Shown in pieces: positions 19,668 through 28,542 of a stretch of 64,000 nt of DNA. The position numbers and the translations under genes were made by a program. This stretch comes from JAGGAG01 sp964638035 (lineage in GTDB: Bacteria; Gemmatimonadota; Gemmatimonadetes; Gemmatimonadales; GWC2-71-9). The stretch covers positions 1-64,000 of the forward strand of contig CAZWXD010000010.1 in assembly GCA_964638035.1 (NCBI GenBank), in the 5' to 3' direction. The notes under the pieces are model-generated. The model saw only the letters and a list, made by a program, of their open reading frames with translations, searched no databases and had not been told where the DNA came from. The number at the start of each line of letters is the position of its first letter. Positions within the stretch are counted from its first letter, which is position 1.

Positions 19668-20288
19668 ATGGACGACGTCCGGACACTCAAGGCCCTGCAA
19701 CTCGACGCGCTGCGCGAGGTCGCCAACATTGGCGCCGGCCACGCGGCGACGGCCCTGTCGCAGATGACACAGCGCACCATCATGATTGCGGTGCCCGAGG
19801 TCAACGTGCGCCCGCTCGAGGAAGTGGCGGAGCTCTTCGGCAGCGCCGACCAGGTCATCTGCGCCGTGCTCATGCACATGATGGGCGACCTGACCGGCCG
19901 CGCCATGATCCTCTTTCCCGACGAGTCGGCCCGGAACCTCTGCGACATCCTGCTCCGCCGGGCGCCGGGCACTACCGTGGCGTTCGAGGCCATGGAGCAG
20001 TCCGGCCTCAAGGAAGTGGGCAACATCCTGGTGAGCGCCTACCTTACCGCCCTCAGCGACTTCATGGGGATGATGCTGGTCCCGTCGGTGCCAAGCCTGG
20101 TGATCGACCAGGCGGGTGCCATCCTCACCACCACCTACCTCAATTTCGGCCACGATCGCGACTACGTGTTCTGCGTCGAGACGGCCTTCGAGGTGGCTGG
20201 CGCCTCGGAGCAGCTCCGCGGGCACTTCCTGCTCCTTCCCGACATGCCGTCGCTCCGCGCCGTCTTCGACGCGATCCGCGTCTCCTGA
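19668..20288 (+). CDS. cheC: CheC-type CheY-P phosphatase
   Basis: A 206-residue CheC/CheX/FliY family protein. Both pseudo-symmetric active-site helices are visible: LREVANIGAGHAATALSQM near the N-terminus and SGLKEVGNILVSAYLTALSDF in the middle, each with the E/N pair. The protein dephosphorylates CheY-P and, in Bacillus and Thermotoga, is stimulated by CheD, which is also encoded here (30974). This gives the pathway a receptor-deamidase feedback branch. It starts 11 bases after cheA. Confidence 0.92.
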   Translation: MDDVRTLKALQLDALREVANIGAGHAATALSQMTQRTIMIAVPEVNVRPLEEVAELFGSADQVICAVLMHMMGDLTGRAMILFPDESARNLCDILLRRAPGTTVAFEAMEQSGLKEVGNILVSAYLTALSDFMGMMLVPSVPSLVIDQAGAILTTTYLNFGHDRDYVFCVETAFEVAGASEQLRGHFLLLPDMPSLRAVFDAIRVS

Positions 20289-20293
20289 CCCCG

Positions 20294-22999
20294 ATGCCGG
20301 GCCCCGCGCTCACGGAACGCGACCAGGCCATCCTGCGGTCGTTTGCCGGGCGCATTGATCCCTCCGATGCCGGCGCCCACAACAACCTGGGCGTGCTGTA
20401 CTACCAGAAGGGGCTCGTGGCCGAGGCCATCAGTGCCTTCGTGCGCGCCCTCGAGCTCGACCCCCGCATGCAGGTGGCGCAGGACAACCTCGACCTCGCC
20501 TACCGCGAGGGCGGGCATTTCGACGCGCGCATCGCCGAGTTGCAGGAGCGGCTCCGCCGCAATCCCGAGGAGCGGGATGCACGCTGGGAACTGGGGCGCG
20601 CCTACGCCTCGCTCGGCCAGCACGACCGCGCCGCGCAGGCCTTCGAGGCGCTCCTCGCCGTGCGACCGGGCGACGTGCCCGCCCTGATCCACCTGGGCCT
20701 GGCGGAGAAGGCCCGCGGTGCCGTCGAGGCCGCGAGCGGCTGCTTCGCCATGGCGGCCGAGCTGGAGCCCGCCAGCCCGGTGGCCCGCTTCTACCTGGGC
20801 GAGACCTTCTACAACCGCGGGCTCAACGAGCAGGCGCTGGAGGCCCTCGAGGCCGCCATCGCACGCAATCCCGACTATGCCGAGGCCCACTACCTGCTCG
20901 CGTTCGTGTGCGGCGACATGGGCCTGCACGAACGCGCGCGGGACGCAACCAGGAAGGCCATCGCCCTCAACCCCGCGCTCGCCCGGGCCCAGGCGAACCT
21001 GTCGCTGGAACGCCTGACGGCGGCGCGCCAGGACACGGCGGCAGGTGGCGCGGAGGCGCAGCCCGCGTTGGACCCGGCCGCTGGCAATGGCCGGACCGGT
21101 TCCAACCCGCTCGCCCACTACGCCCTCGGGCTCGCCTTCCGGCAGAAGCGCTACTTCGCCGAGGCCCTGCGCGAGTATCGCCTGGCGCAGGAGGCTGGTG
21201 AGGATCGCCGGCTGGTGCTGCAGGCCACCGCCGAGGTGCAGCTCCTGCGCCGGGACCACGCCGCGGCACTCGAGCTCTATGACGAGCTGCTGCGAGAGTA
21301 CCCCGACCTGGCCAAGCTGTGGAACGAGCGGGGCGTGTGCCTGCAGCAGCTCGGTCGCCGCGAGGAGGCCGCTGCGTCGTACGAGCGGGCCATCGCGGCC
21401 GAGCGCGGGTACGCGCTGGCCTGGAACAACCTCGGCGTGCTGCGGGCATCGGGCACCACTGTCGACGTCGCCATGGCATCGTTCCGCGGCGCCCTCGAGC
21501 GGCAGCCCGCGCTGCATGCGGCCCGGCTCAACCTGGCGCTGCTCCTCATGCAGCGACGCCAGCCGCAGGCGGCGCTCGAGGCGTACCGCGAGGTGCTGGC
21601 ACGGGAGCCGGGCAACGCGGTCGGGTGGAACGGGGTGGGCCTGGTGCTCATGGAGCTCAAGCGCTACGAGGATGCGCGGAACGCCTTTGGCCGCGCGGTC
21701 GAGGCCGATGGGTCGCTGGCGGCAGCCCACTACAACCTGAGCTTCACCCTGGGCCAGCTGGGTGACTTCGAGGGTGCGCTGCGGGAGACCAAGCGCGCAC
21801 TGGAGCTCGAGTCCTACTACGTGCCCCAGAAGTACGCCCTCACGATCGACCTGCAGTACGAGGACCCCACCATCGCCATTGCGCCCGAGGTGGCCACCGA
21901 CGTTGGGCTCGAGCAGTTGGGCGGCGAGTTCGCACTCGACCCCGGCGTGCTGGACGACCTCTTCGCCGAGTTGGCCCCGGCCGAGGCGGGGCGGGTCAGC
22001 GCAGCCGATGACGGCCTGGGCCTGGCCCGGGACTACCTGGGCAAGGGGTTGCTCGAGCTGGCCACCGCCGAGGTCACGCGCGCCCAGGGCCGCGGCGCTG
22101 CACCCGTCGAGACTACCGTGCTCCTGGGCGAGATCTTCGCCCGCCGTGGGTTGCATGGCGAGGCGCTGGAGCGGTTTCGCGCGGCGCGCGAGCTGGCGCC
22201 TGGGCACCGCGAAGCCCTGCTCGGTGAGCTGCGGGCACTCGATGCCCTGGGTCGTGGCGCTGAAGGTGCCGCCAGCAGCGAGGAGCTCCTGCGGTTGTTC
22301 CCGAAGGACGTGGAGGCCCTCATTGCCGAGGCGCGGGTGCAGCTGGCGATGGGCGACGCCACGCGCGCCCTCGCTGCCGTGCAACGGGCCCAGGTGCTCG
22401 CCCCCGGACGCCCCGACTTGCTGCACCTGCAGGCACGCGTGGCCGCACGCCTGGACGATCGCGGTGCCGCCATCGAGGCCTGCCGCCGGGCCCTCGAGCT
22501 GGACAGCTCGCTGGTGCAGGTGTGGTACGAACTCGGGCAACTGGAGGAGGCGCGGCAGAACTGGACCGGGGCGCGTGAGGCTTATGTCCGGGCGCTCGAT
22601 GTGCTGCCCACCTACCTCGACGCGGCGCTGGCCCTGGCGGACCTCCTCCGTCGGCGCAGCCAGCACGCCGCTGCCGTGGACGTGCTGGTGGAGAGCCTCA
22701 CCACCGACCCCTACGCGCTCGACGCATTGGTCCAGCTGGGTCGCGTGCTGTTCGAGCAGGGGCGGGCCGATGATGCGGTCGCCGCGTTCCAGCGAGCCCT
22801 GCGCTTCGATGCCGACCACACCGGCGCACTCTTCCACCTGGGCGAGGCCCTGGCCCGCAAGCGCCAGTTCGATGACGCCGTGAGCGCCTGGGATCGCGTG
22901 GCCCAGCTCGACCCCGCAGGCCTGTATGCCAACACGGCCCGGAGCCGCGCGCGCTCGGCCCGCGACCTCCGCCACATCTTCACCATCCGGGCGGACTGA
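20294..22999 (+). CDS. Large tetratricopeptide repeat protein
   Basis: A 901-residue cytoplasmic protein (no signal peptide) built almost wholly of TPR units. There are about eight repeats in residues 30-530, a gap with an acidic segment (about 530-570), and about nine more to the end. Examples are AHNNLGVLYYQKGLVAEAISAFVRAL and LVQVWYELGQLEEARQNW. Such solenoids act as scaffolds. The position between cheC and the PATAN/roadblock genes suggests it organises the signalling complex; the partner is unknown. It starts six bases after cheC and ends four bases before the PATAN protein. Confidence 0.85.
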   Translation: MPGPALTERDQAILRSFAGRIDPSDAGAHNNLGVLYYQKGLVAEAISAFVRALELDPRMQVAQDNLDLAYREGGHFDARIAELQERLRRNPEERDARWELGRAYASLGQHDRAAQAFEALLAVRPGDVPALIHLGLAEKARGAVEAASGCFAMAAELEPASPVARFYLGETFYNRGLNEQALEALEAAIARNPDYAEAHYLLAFVCGDMGLHERARDATRKAIALNPALARAQANLSLERLTAARQDTAAGGAEAQPALDPAAGNGRTGSNPLAHYALGLAFRQKRYFAEALREYRLAQEAGEDRRLVLQATAEVQLLRRDHAAALELYDELLREYPDLAKLWNERGVCLQQLGRREEAAASYERAIAAERGYALAWNNLGVLRASGTTVDVAMASFRGALERQPALHAARLNLALLLMQRRQPQAALEAYREVLAREPGNAVGWNGVGLVLMELKRYEDARNAFGRAVEADGSLAAAHYNLSFTLGQLGDFEGALRETKRALELESYYVPQKYALTIDLQYEDPTIAIAPEVATDVGLEQLGGEFALDPGVLDDLFAELAPAEAGRVSAADDGLGLARDYLGKGLLELATAEVTRAQGRGAAPVETTVLLGEIFARRGLHGEALERFRAARELAPGHREALLGELRALDALGRGAEGAASSEELLRLFPKDVEALIAEARVQLAMGDATRALAAVQRAQVLAPGRPDLLHLQARVAARLDDRGAAIEACRRALELDSSLVQVWYELGQLEEARQNWTGAREAYVRALDVLPTYLDAALALADLLRRRSQHAAAVDVLVESLTTDPYALDALVQLGRVLFEQGRADDAVAAFQRALRFDADHTGALFHLGEALARKRQFDDAVSAWDRVAQLDPAGLYANTARSRARSARDLRHIFTIRAD

Positions 23000-23002
23000 C
23001 CC

Positions 23003-24148
23003 ATGGCGATCGAGGGGCCGCTCAAGGAGCTCAACATCCACGATGTCTTCCAGCTGCTCGACCTGGGCCGGAAGACCGGGGTGCTGTGCATCACGTCCGA
23101 GCTGCGGCAGAACTCCGGCATGGTCTACTTCGAGCGCGGTGCCGTCGTCGCCGCCGAGATCCGGAGCAACCCGCATCCGCTGGGCACGCTGCTGCTGCGC
23201 GCAGGCAAGATCGGCGAGGCCGACCTGGCTCGCGCCCGCGACATGCAGGCCCAGGGCGATGCGCGCCGGCTCGGCGACATCCTGGTGGATGTCGGGGCGA
23301 TGAACCGGCGGGAGCTCGAGCGCCTGGTGCGCCAGCAGGTGCAGGAAGTCATCTTCGAGCTGATGAACTGGTCCGAGGGCTATTTCTCGTTCGAGGAGGC
23401 CGCCGCGCCGCGCGCCAATGCCGAGGCCAACGTGCGCATCCAGAGCGAGTCGCTCCTCATGGAGGCCGCCCGGCGCATCGACGAGTGGTCGCTCATCGAG
23501 ACCAGGGTGCCTCACCTTGGCGTGGTGCCCCGCCTGGCCAGCGATGACGGCGGCAGCGGCCTGATCGACCTGACCCCCTTCGACTGGCAGGTGGTGGCGG
23601 CCATCGATGGCGCGCGCGATGTGCGCGGGGTGGCCGAGGCGCTGGGCCGGCCGGAGTTCGAGATCGCCCGCACCATCTTCGGCCTCAGCAGCACGGGCAT
23701 GGTCGAGCTTGCCGACCCCACGCGCCCGCTGGTGCATCACACCGCGCCCGATGTCACCCAGCTCCTGGCGCGGGCCGAGGAGCAGCTCGCGCTGGGCGAC
23801 GTGGAATCGGCGCGCCTCGTGGCCACGGAGGCGGTCGCGGCCTTTCCCGACCAGGCCGCGGCCCATGGCGTCCTCGGGCGAGTGCTGCTCGCCGGCAGGC
23901 ACCTGCAGGGCGCGGAGGAGGCATTCCTCGAGGCGCTCCGGCTCGAACCCCAGTTCGCGGCGGCGCGTCGGTTGCTCGGCACCACCTTCGCGGCCACGGG
24001 ACGCTTCGAGGAGGCCATCGCCACGTGGCAACGGTGGCGGCAACTGGCCGACCGGCCCCCGGAGGAGCTCGCCACGCAGGACGCGGTGGACCGGCTCCAG
24101 GCCGCCGCACGCCTCCTGGGCGATGCCGTGCGAGGCTGGTATGACTGA
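23003..24148 (+). CDS. PATAN (DUF4388) domain protein with C-terminal TPR
   Basis: A 381-residue protein. Residues 1-170 form a DUF4388/PATAN domain (MAIEGPLKELNIHDVFQLLDLGRKTGVL, then GMVYFERGAVVAAEI, with a helical insertion). A winged-helix-like region follows (IDLTPFDWQVVAAIDGARDVRGVAEAL), then a TPR region near 245-350. PATAN domains occur in regulators of pili, heterocysts and gliding and are thought to mediate receiver-linked protein contacts. It is paralogous to the protein at 28543. It overlaps the next gene by eight bases. Confidence 0.82.
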   Translation: MAIEGPLKELNIHDVFQLLDLGRKTGVLCITSELRQNSGMVYFERGAVVAAEIRSNPHPLGTLLLRAGKIGEADLARARDMQAQGDARRLGDILVDVGAMNRRELERLVRQQVQEVIFELMNWSEGYFSFEEAAAPRANAEANVRIQSESLLMEAARRIDEWSLIETRVPHLGVVPRLASDDGGSGLIDLTPFDWQVVAAIDGARDVRGVAEALGRPEFEIARTIFGLSSTGMVELADPTRPLVHHTAPDVTQLLARAEEQLALGDVESARLVATEAVAAFPDQAAAHGVLGRVLLAGRHLQGAEEAFLEALRLEPQFAAARRLLGTTFAATGRFEEAIATWQRWRQLADRPPEELATQDAVDRLQAAARLLGDAVRGWYD

Positions 24149-24944
24149 CCCGATCCGCGAGCTGACCGCCCAACTGGCCAGCGATCCGCAGAGCCTGGTG
24201 TTCCTGGAGCTGGGCGAGGCCCTGCGCCTGCGCGGGCAGCTGGCCGCGGGCTACAAGGTGGCGCGCATGGGGACCAACCGGTATCCGGAACTCTCGGCTG
24301 GCCACGACCTGCTCGCGCGCATCCAGGCCGACCAGGGCGACCGCCACGCCGCAGCGGAGTCGTGGCGCCGGGTGCTCGAGTTGTCGCCTGGTCACTCGGG
24401 GGCCAACAAGGGCCTGGCGTTCCTGGCCTTTCGTGCCGGTGATTCAGCCGCCGCGCTGCCGCACCTCGAGGCCGCGCTGGCGGCGGCGCCGGATGACGAG
24501 GGCCTGCGTGCTGCCGTGAGCCGCGTGCGTGCCGCGCTCGACCACGCGCGCGAGCGGGCCGACGCCGCATCCATCACCGCACTGCCGGGCACCGAGAGCT
24601 TCGAGCCCTTCGAGACCGCGCGCGGCGTCGTCCTGCTCGACGCCCAGGGCCTGCGCCTCGCCGGTGAGCTCGCCGCCCCCGATGGTACGCCGGTGGCCGA
24701 TGCCGTGGCGGCGCACCTGCAGGGTGTCTCGCGTGAGGCGAGCCGGGCGGCCCGCCTGCTGGGCCTGGGCGCCTGGCAAAGTGTCTCGGCCGAGGCGCTC
24801 GATGGGCACCTGGTCGTGCTGCCCCCGACGCCGTCCACCGTGCTGCTCCTGGTGCGCGATCCGCGCGTGCCCGTGGGTCGCCTGGCCCTGCTCGCGGAGC
24901 AGGCAGCGCGCGCGGCCCGTGTCTGGCTCGAGCGCATGGCATGA
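24141..24944 (+). CDS. TPR protein with roadblock/LC7-like C-terminal domain
   Basis: A 267-residue protein. The N-terminal half is TPR-like (LGEALRLRGQLAAGYKVARMGTNRYPELSAGHDLLARI). The C-terminal ~110 residues (RGVVLLDAQGLRLAGELAAPDGTPVADAVAAHL...) show the strand-helix pattern of roadblock/LC7 proteins such as MglB. It is followed by two more roadblock-like genes and an MglA GTPase, which supports a role in a GTPase regulatory complex. The domain call is from pattern and context, so moderate. ATG 24141 lies eight bases inside the preceding gene. Confidence 0.7.
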   Translation: MTDPIRELTAQLASDPQSLVFLELGEALRLRGQLAAGYKVARMGTNRYPELSAGHDLLARIQADQGDRHAAAESWRRVLELSPGHSGANKGLAFLAFRAGDSAAALPHLEAALAAAPDDEGLRAAVSRVRAALDHARERADAASITALPGTESFEPFETARGVVLLDAQGLRLAGELAAPDGTPVADAVAAHLQGVSREASRAARLLGLGAWQSVSAEALDGHLVVLPPTPSTVLLLVRDPRVPVGRLALLAEQAARAARVWLERMA

Positions 24945-25291
24945 AGGCCTTGCTCGAGGCCCTCGACCGGGTCACGCAGGTTGCCGGCATCCGCGGCGCC
25001 ATGCTCGTGGCGGAGAGCGACGGGCTGGTGGTGGCCGAAGCCCTCGCGGAGGGCCTCGATGGCGCCGCCGTGGCCGCGCTCGCGGCCAGCCTGACACTGC
25101 GGCTCCGGCGCACGGCGCAGGGCGCCGGCCTCACCATGCCGGCGGTGGTGCAGCTCAAGGCGGAAACGGGAACGCTGCTCACCGTGCCGGCCGGGGACGA
25201 CCTCCTGCTGGTGGCCGTGGCCGACCGGGAGGCAAACCTGGGCCTGGCGCGCCTTGAACTCAGGGACGCGGCGACCCGGCTTGCCTCATGA
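24941..25291 (+). CDS. Roadblock/LC7 protein (MglB-like GTPase regulator)
   Basis: A 116-residue single roadblock domain: helix, then GIRGAMLVAESDGLVVAEAL, a long helix and VVQLKAETGTLLTVPAGDDLLLVAVAD. It resembles MglB, the GTPase-activating protein of the polarity switch MglA. It overlaps both neighbours by four bases (ATGA) and lies two genes upstream of the MglA-like GTPase. GAP activity is inferred from family and context. Confidence 0.8.
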   Translation: MKALLEALDRVTQVAGIRGAMLVAESDGLVVAEALAEGLDGAAVAALAASLTLRLRRTAQGAGLTMPAVVQLKAETGTLLTVPAGDDLLLVAVADREANLGLARLELRDAATRLAS

Positions 25292-25752
25292 GAGTCGTGG
25301 AATCATGGGTGGCGCCGCCCCTGCAGGCCTTCCTGGATGAGTCGGGTGCCCGGCTCACCTTGCTCATGACCTCGGCGGGACAGGTCGTGGCGCAGGACGG
25401 CTTCACCCGGTCGGTGGATGTCATGGCGGCCGCAGCGCTGGGTGCCGCCATCAATGCCTCGACCGATGCACTCGCCGGGGTCATGGGCGCGGCGCGGTTC
25501 GGGGCGGTGATTCACCAGGGCGCACGGCAGCACCTGTACCTCAGGGCGTTCGACACGCCGCGCGGGCGCTGGATCGGGCTGGTGGTGTACGGTGGCGAGG
25601 GTTCCTCGGCGGGGCTGGTGCAGCTCTTCTTTCAGCACCTCGCCGATGCGCTGGTCCAGGCGGCACCTGCCGAGGGCGACCGCCCACCGGTGCTGGCCGA
25701 GGACTTCGAGCACGAACTCAACGCGAGCCTGCGCTCGCTCTTCGGACGGTAA
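25288..25752 (+). CDS. Second roadblock-like protein
   Basis: A 154-residue protein with a roadblock-like core (LTLLMTSAGQVVAQDGFT, helix, FGAVIHQGARQHLYLRAFDTPRGRWIGLVVY) and a 35-residue C-terminal tail ending in an acidic helix. It differs from the preceding roadblock protein, so the pair could form a heterodimer, like the two-component GTPase regulators of some MglA systems. It ends three bases before the GTPase gene. Assignment rests on fold pattern and context. Confidence 0.68.
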   Translation: MRVVESWVAPPLQAFLDESGARLTLLMTSAGQVVAQDGFTRSVDVMAAAALGAAINASTDALAGVMGAARFGAVIHQGARQHLYLRAFDTPRGRWIGLVVYGGEGSSAGLVQLFFQHLADALVQAAPAEGDRPPVLAEDFEHELNASLRSLFGR

Positions 25753-25755
25753 CGC

Positions 25756-26358
25756 ATGTCGCTCGTCAACTATGCTGCGCGCGAGATCACCTGCAAGATC
25801 GTGTACTACGGGCCTGGCCGGTCGGGGAAGACCACCAACCTGCAGTACATCTTCGGGCGCGTGCCAGACGTGCGCCGGGGGCGCATGGTGTCCCTCGCCA
25901 CCCAGGGCGACCGCACCCTGTTCTTCGACTTCCTGCCGCTCGACCTGGGCACGATCTCGGGGTTCCAGACGCGCTTCCAGCTGTACACCGTGCCGGGCCA
26001 GAGCTACTACAACGCGACGCGCAAGCTGGTGCTGCAGGGCGCCGACGGCGTGGTCTTCGTGGCCGATAGCCAGGCCCGGCGCTTCGACGACAACCTGGAG
26101 AGCCTGCAGAACCTGCAGGAGAACCTGCTGGGGCAGGGGGTGGACGTGCGCACGCTGCCCGTGGTGTTCCAGTACAACAAGCAGGACCTCCCTCCCGACC
26201 TGGTGCTGCCCCAGGCCGACCTCGACGATGCCCTGAACTTCCGGGGCGTGCCCAGCTTCGCCGCCGACGCGCTCCGGGGCGGCGGCGTGTTCGAGACGCT
26301 CAAGGGCATCTCCGAGCTGGTGCTCGGCAGGCTCGCCACGGGCGCGGTGCGCGCATGA
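25756..26358 (+). CDS. mglA: MglA-type small Ras-like GTPase
   Basis: A 200-residue GTPase closely matching the MglA family. P-loop GPGRSGKT is at 19-26, the switch region includes GDRTLFFDFLPLDLG, TVPGQ is at 78-82 and NKQD at 141-144. In Myxococcus, MglA-GTP marks the leading pole and drives gliding and type IV pili, controlled by MglB and the Frz chemosensory system. Here it lies inside a che operon next to three roadblock proteins, so a direct link between CheA signalling and polarity is likely. It overlaps the AAA+ gene by four bases. Confidence 0.93.
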   Translation: MSLVNYAAREITCKIVYYGPGRSGKTTNLQYIFGRVPDVRRGRMVSLATQGDRTLFFDFLPLDLGTISGFQTRFQLYTVPGQSYYNATRKLVLQGADGVVFVADSQARRFDDNLESLQNLQENLLGQGVDVRTLPVVFQYNKQDLPPDLVLPQADLDDALNFRGVPSFAADALRGGGVFETLKGISELVLGRLATGAVRA

Positions 26359-28541
26359 GCCCACTCCCGGCCGGCTACCGTTTCGAGTCGCTCGTGGTGG
26401 GCGCCAGCAACCAGACCGCTGCGACCGCCGCGCGCGCGGTGGCTGGTGCGCCCGGGGCGTCCTACAACCCGCTCTTCCTCTACTCGCATCCCGGCCTGGG
26501 CAAGACCCACATCCTTGTCGCCGTGGGGCACCAGGTGCGGCTGCAGGACCCGCTGGCACAGGTGGAGTACCTCACTGCCGATGAGTTCGTGGAGGCCTTC
26601 CACGGCGCCGTGGCCGCCGGCCAGGCCGAGGCCTTCCGCGCGCGCTTCGCCGGCACCGACGTGCTCCTCCTGGACGACATCCAGTTCCTGAGCCAGCGCA
26701 AGGAGATGCAGGCCGAGCTGCTGCGCCTGCTGGATCACCTGCAGGCGCGCGGGCGGCAGGTTGTGCTCACCAGCGACCGTCCACCGCATGACATCGACAT
26801 GCTCGATGACCGGCTGCTCTCGAAGATCGCCGGCGGCCTGGTGATCGACATCGCGCCGCCCGACTACGAGACGCAGGTGGCCATCCTGCGCCGCAAGGCC
26901 GACGAGAAACAGGCGGCCTTCGTGCCGGGCGTGCTCGAGGCCGTGGCCCGGCTCGGTATCGCCAGCGTGCGCGAGCTCATCGGGGCACTCAACCGGCTGG
27001 TGGCGTTCCAGGCCGTGAGCGAGGTGCCGCTCGATGCCACGAAGGCCAGGGTGCTGCTTCGGGGGGAGGAGGAGGACGCGGTGCCCGCGGGCGCGCCCGA
27101 GCTGGAGCACGCCATGATGGCCGTGCCCGCCGTGGGTCGCGCGTCGTCCGAGGCCATTCCCGGCGTCATGCTTGGGCAATCGGAAATGCTCGGTGGCATG
27201 GCGGAAAGCGAGTTCGAGCGCGCCGACGACGACTGGGCCGAGCCCGGCCCCCCGGCGCCAGGCGACGAGGCACTGGAGCCCAGCGACCATCGACCGCTGG
27301 CCAGCAATCCTCGTTCTTCGTCCCTCGACGACACGCTCTCCTCCAAGCCTGCCCTGGAGGCGGAGCGCGACGAGTTCGGTGACTTCCTGAGCGACCTCGC
27401 CGATACGCTGGCGCGCCAGGTGGAACCGTGGCGGACGCGCATCGGCGAGGCCATCCTGCGCTGGGGCGGCGAGGGATTCCGCGTCGCACCGCTCGAGCGG
27501 CTCCTGGACGAGGTGGAACCCCGTGACCCCGAGTCGGTCCTGGTGCAGTACGAGGCCGATGCCGAGCAGCTGCTCGAGCACCGGCGTGAGGCCGAGCTCC
27601 TCGCGCCTGACCTGGCCGGCGCGCCACAGCTCCTCGACCCGGGGAACATGGCCGCGGCCGAGGCGTGGATGCGCCGGCTGCGCGAGGGCGTGGTGCCGCC
27701 CCCGGGGCCACTTGAAAACTGCACCCTCGCGCTGCTGCTCGAGGGCCAGGGGAACCGCATGGCGCTCAAGGCGGTCGAGGCGGCTGTCGGTGCACCGGGG
27801 GTGCGCTACAACCCGCTTGTCGTGGTGGGTGGGCCGGGCGTGGGAAAGACGCACCTGCTGCATGGGCTTGGCAATGCCCTCCTCGCCTCGGGTGTGTCGC
27901 CAGTGGCGTGCGTCAATGCGCACGACTTCACCCAGGAGCTCATCGACGCGATCGACCGGGACAACGTCACCGTGTGGCGGCATCGGTACCGCCGGGTGGC
28001 CGCCTTGCTGGTCGATGACGTGCACCTCCTCGCCGGCAAGGAGCGCTCGCAGGAGGAGCTCTTCCTCCTCTTCAACCTCTTCCTCGAGGGCGGTCGCCAG
28101 CTCGCATTCGCGTCGGCGGTGCCGCTTGCGGGCCTGTCCGGGGTAGAGCCACGGCTCCTCACCCGCCTCGAGGGAGGGCTGGTGGTCGAGCTGCCGCCGC
28201 CCGATCGCGACCTCCGGCAGGCGCTGGTGGAGCGGCTGCTGACCGAGCGCGGCGTTGCCCCCGATGCCGACCTGGTCGGCTACCTCGCGGCGCGCCCCGC
28301 GGACTCCGCCCGCACGGTGCAGGGCACGGTGCAGCGGGTGCTCAATGCCGCCGAGGCCGCGGGTGGCCGTCCCACCGCGGCCATCGCGCGGGATGTCATC
28401 GAGGGCGCCACGGCGCCCCGCATGCCGGTGGCACGTCCGGCACCATCGGCCGGGGTGAACGCGGCCCTGGTGCGGAGCCGCGAGAAGATGGCGTGGGAGT
28501 GGGGCCCGGTGAACGAGCGGGTCATCGAGGACTGGAGGTAG
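26355..28541 (+). CDS. Tandem DnaA/Hda-like AAA+ protein without DNA-binding domain
   Basis: A 728-residue protein with two DnaA-type AAA+ modules. Module 1 has SHPGLGKTH (44-52), LLLDDIQFL (104-112), VVLTSDRPPHDIDMLDDRLLSKIAGGLVIDI and sensor-2-like VRELIGALNRL. Module 2 has VGGPGVGKTHLLHGLGN near 490-505, ALLVDDVHLLAGKE near 548-561 and a sensor 2 like SARTVQGTVQRVL. Between them is a ~200-residue acidic, partly disordered linker. DnaA domain I and the domain IV helix-turn-helix are absent, so it is not the replication initiator. The last ~25 residues (SREKMAWEWGPVNERVIEDWR) are a distinct tail. Function is unknown; the operon context suggests control of the MglA/chemosensory complex. Confidence 0.85.
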   Translation: MSPLPAGYRFESLVVGASNQTAATAARAVAGAPGASYNPLFLYSHPGLGKTHILVAVGHQVRLQDPLAQVEYLTADEFVEAFHGAVAAGQAEAFRARFAGTDVLLLDDIQFLSQRKEMQAELLRLLDHLQARGRQVVLTSDRPPHDIDMLDDRLLSKIAGGLVIDIAPPDYETQVAILRRKADEKQAAFVPGVLEAVARLGIASVRELIGALNRLVAFQAVSEVPLDATKARVLLRGEEEDAVPAGAPELEHAMMAVPAVGRASSEAIPGVMLGQSEMLGGMAESEFERADDDWAEPGPPAPGDEALEPSDHRPLASNPRSSSLDDTLSSKPALEAERDEFGDFLSDLADTLARQVEPWRTRIGEAILRWGGEGFRVAPLERLLDEVEPRDPESVLVQYEADAEQLLEHRREAELLAPDLAGAPQLLDPGNMAAAEAWMRRLREGVVPPPGPLENCTLALLLEGQGNRMALKAVEAAVGAPGVRYNPLVVVGGPGVGKTHLLHGLGNALLASGVSPVACVNAHDFTQELIDAIDRDNVTVWRHRYRRVAALLVDDVHLLAGKERSQEELFLLFNLFLEGGRQLAFASAVPLAGLSGVEPRLLTRLEGGLVVELPPPDRDLRQALVERLLTERGVAPDADLVGYLAARPADSARTVQGTVQRVLNAAEAAGGRPTAAIARDVIEGATAPRMPVARPAPSAGVNAALVRSREKMAWEWGPVNERVIEDWR

Positions 28542-28542
28542 C

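Noticed and set aside
20162..24043. A 1293-codon open frame on the minus strand
   Set aside because: It lies opposite clear TPR and PATAN genes. High-GC coding sequence often leaves the antisense frame free of stops; the translation is low-complexity and His/Arg/Gln-rich with no domain.
26355..28541. Replication origin region around a dnaA gene
   Set aside because: The protein lacks the DnaA DNA-binding domain, no clusters of DnaA-box-like sequences were noticed, and dnaN/recF/gyrB neighbours are absent.
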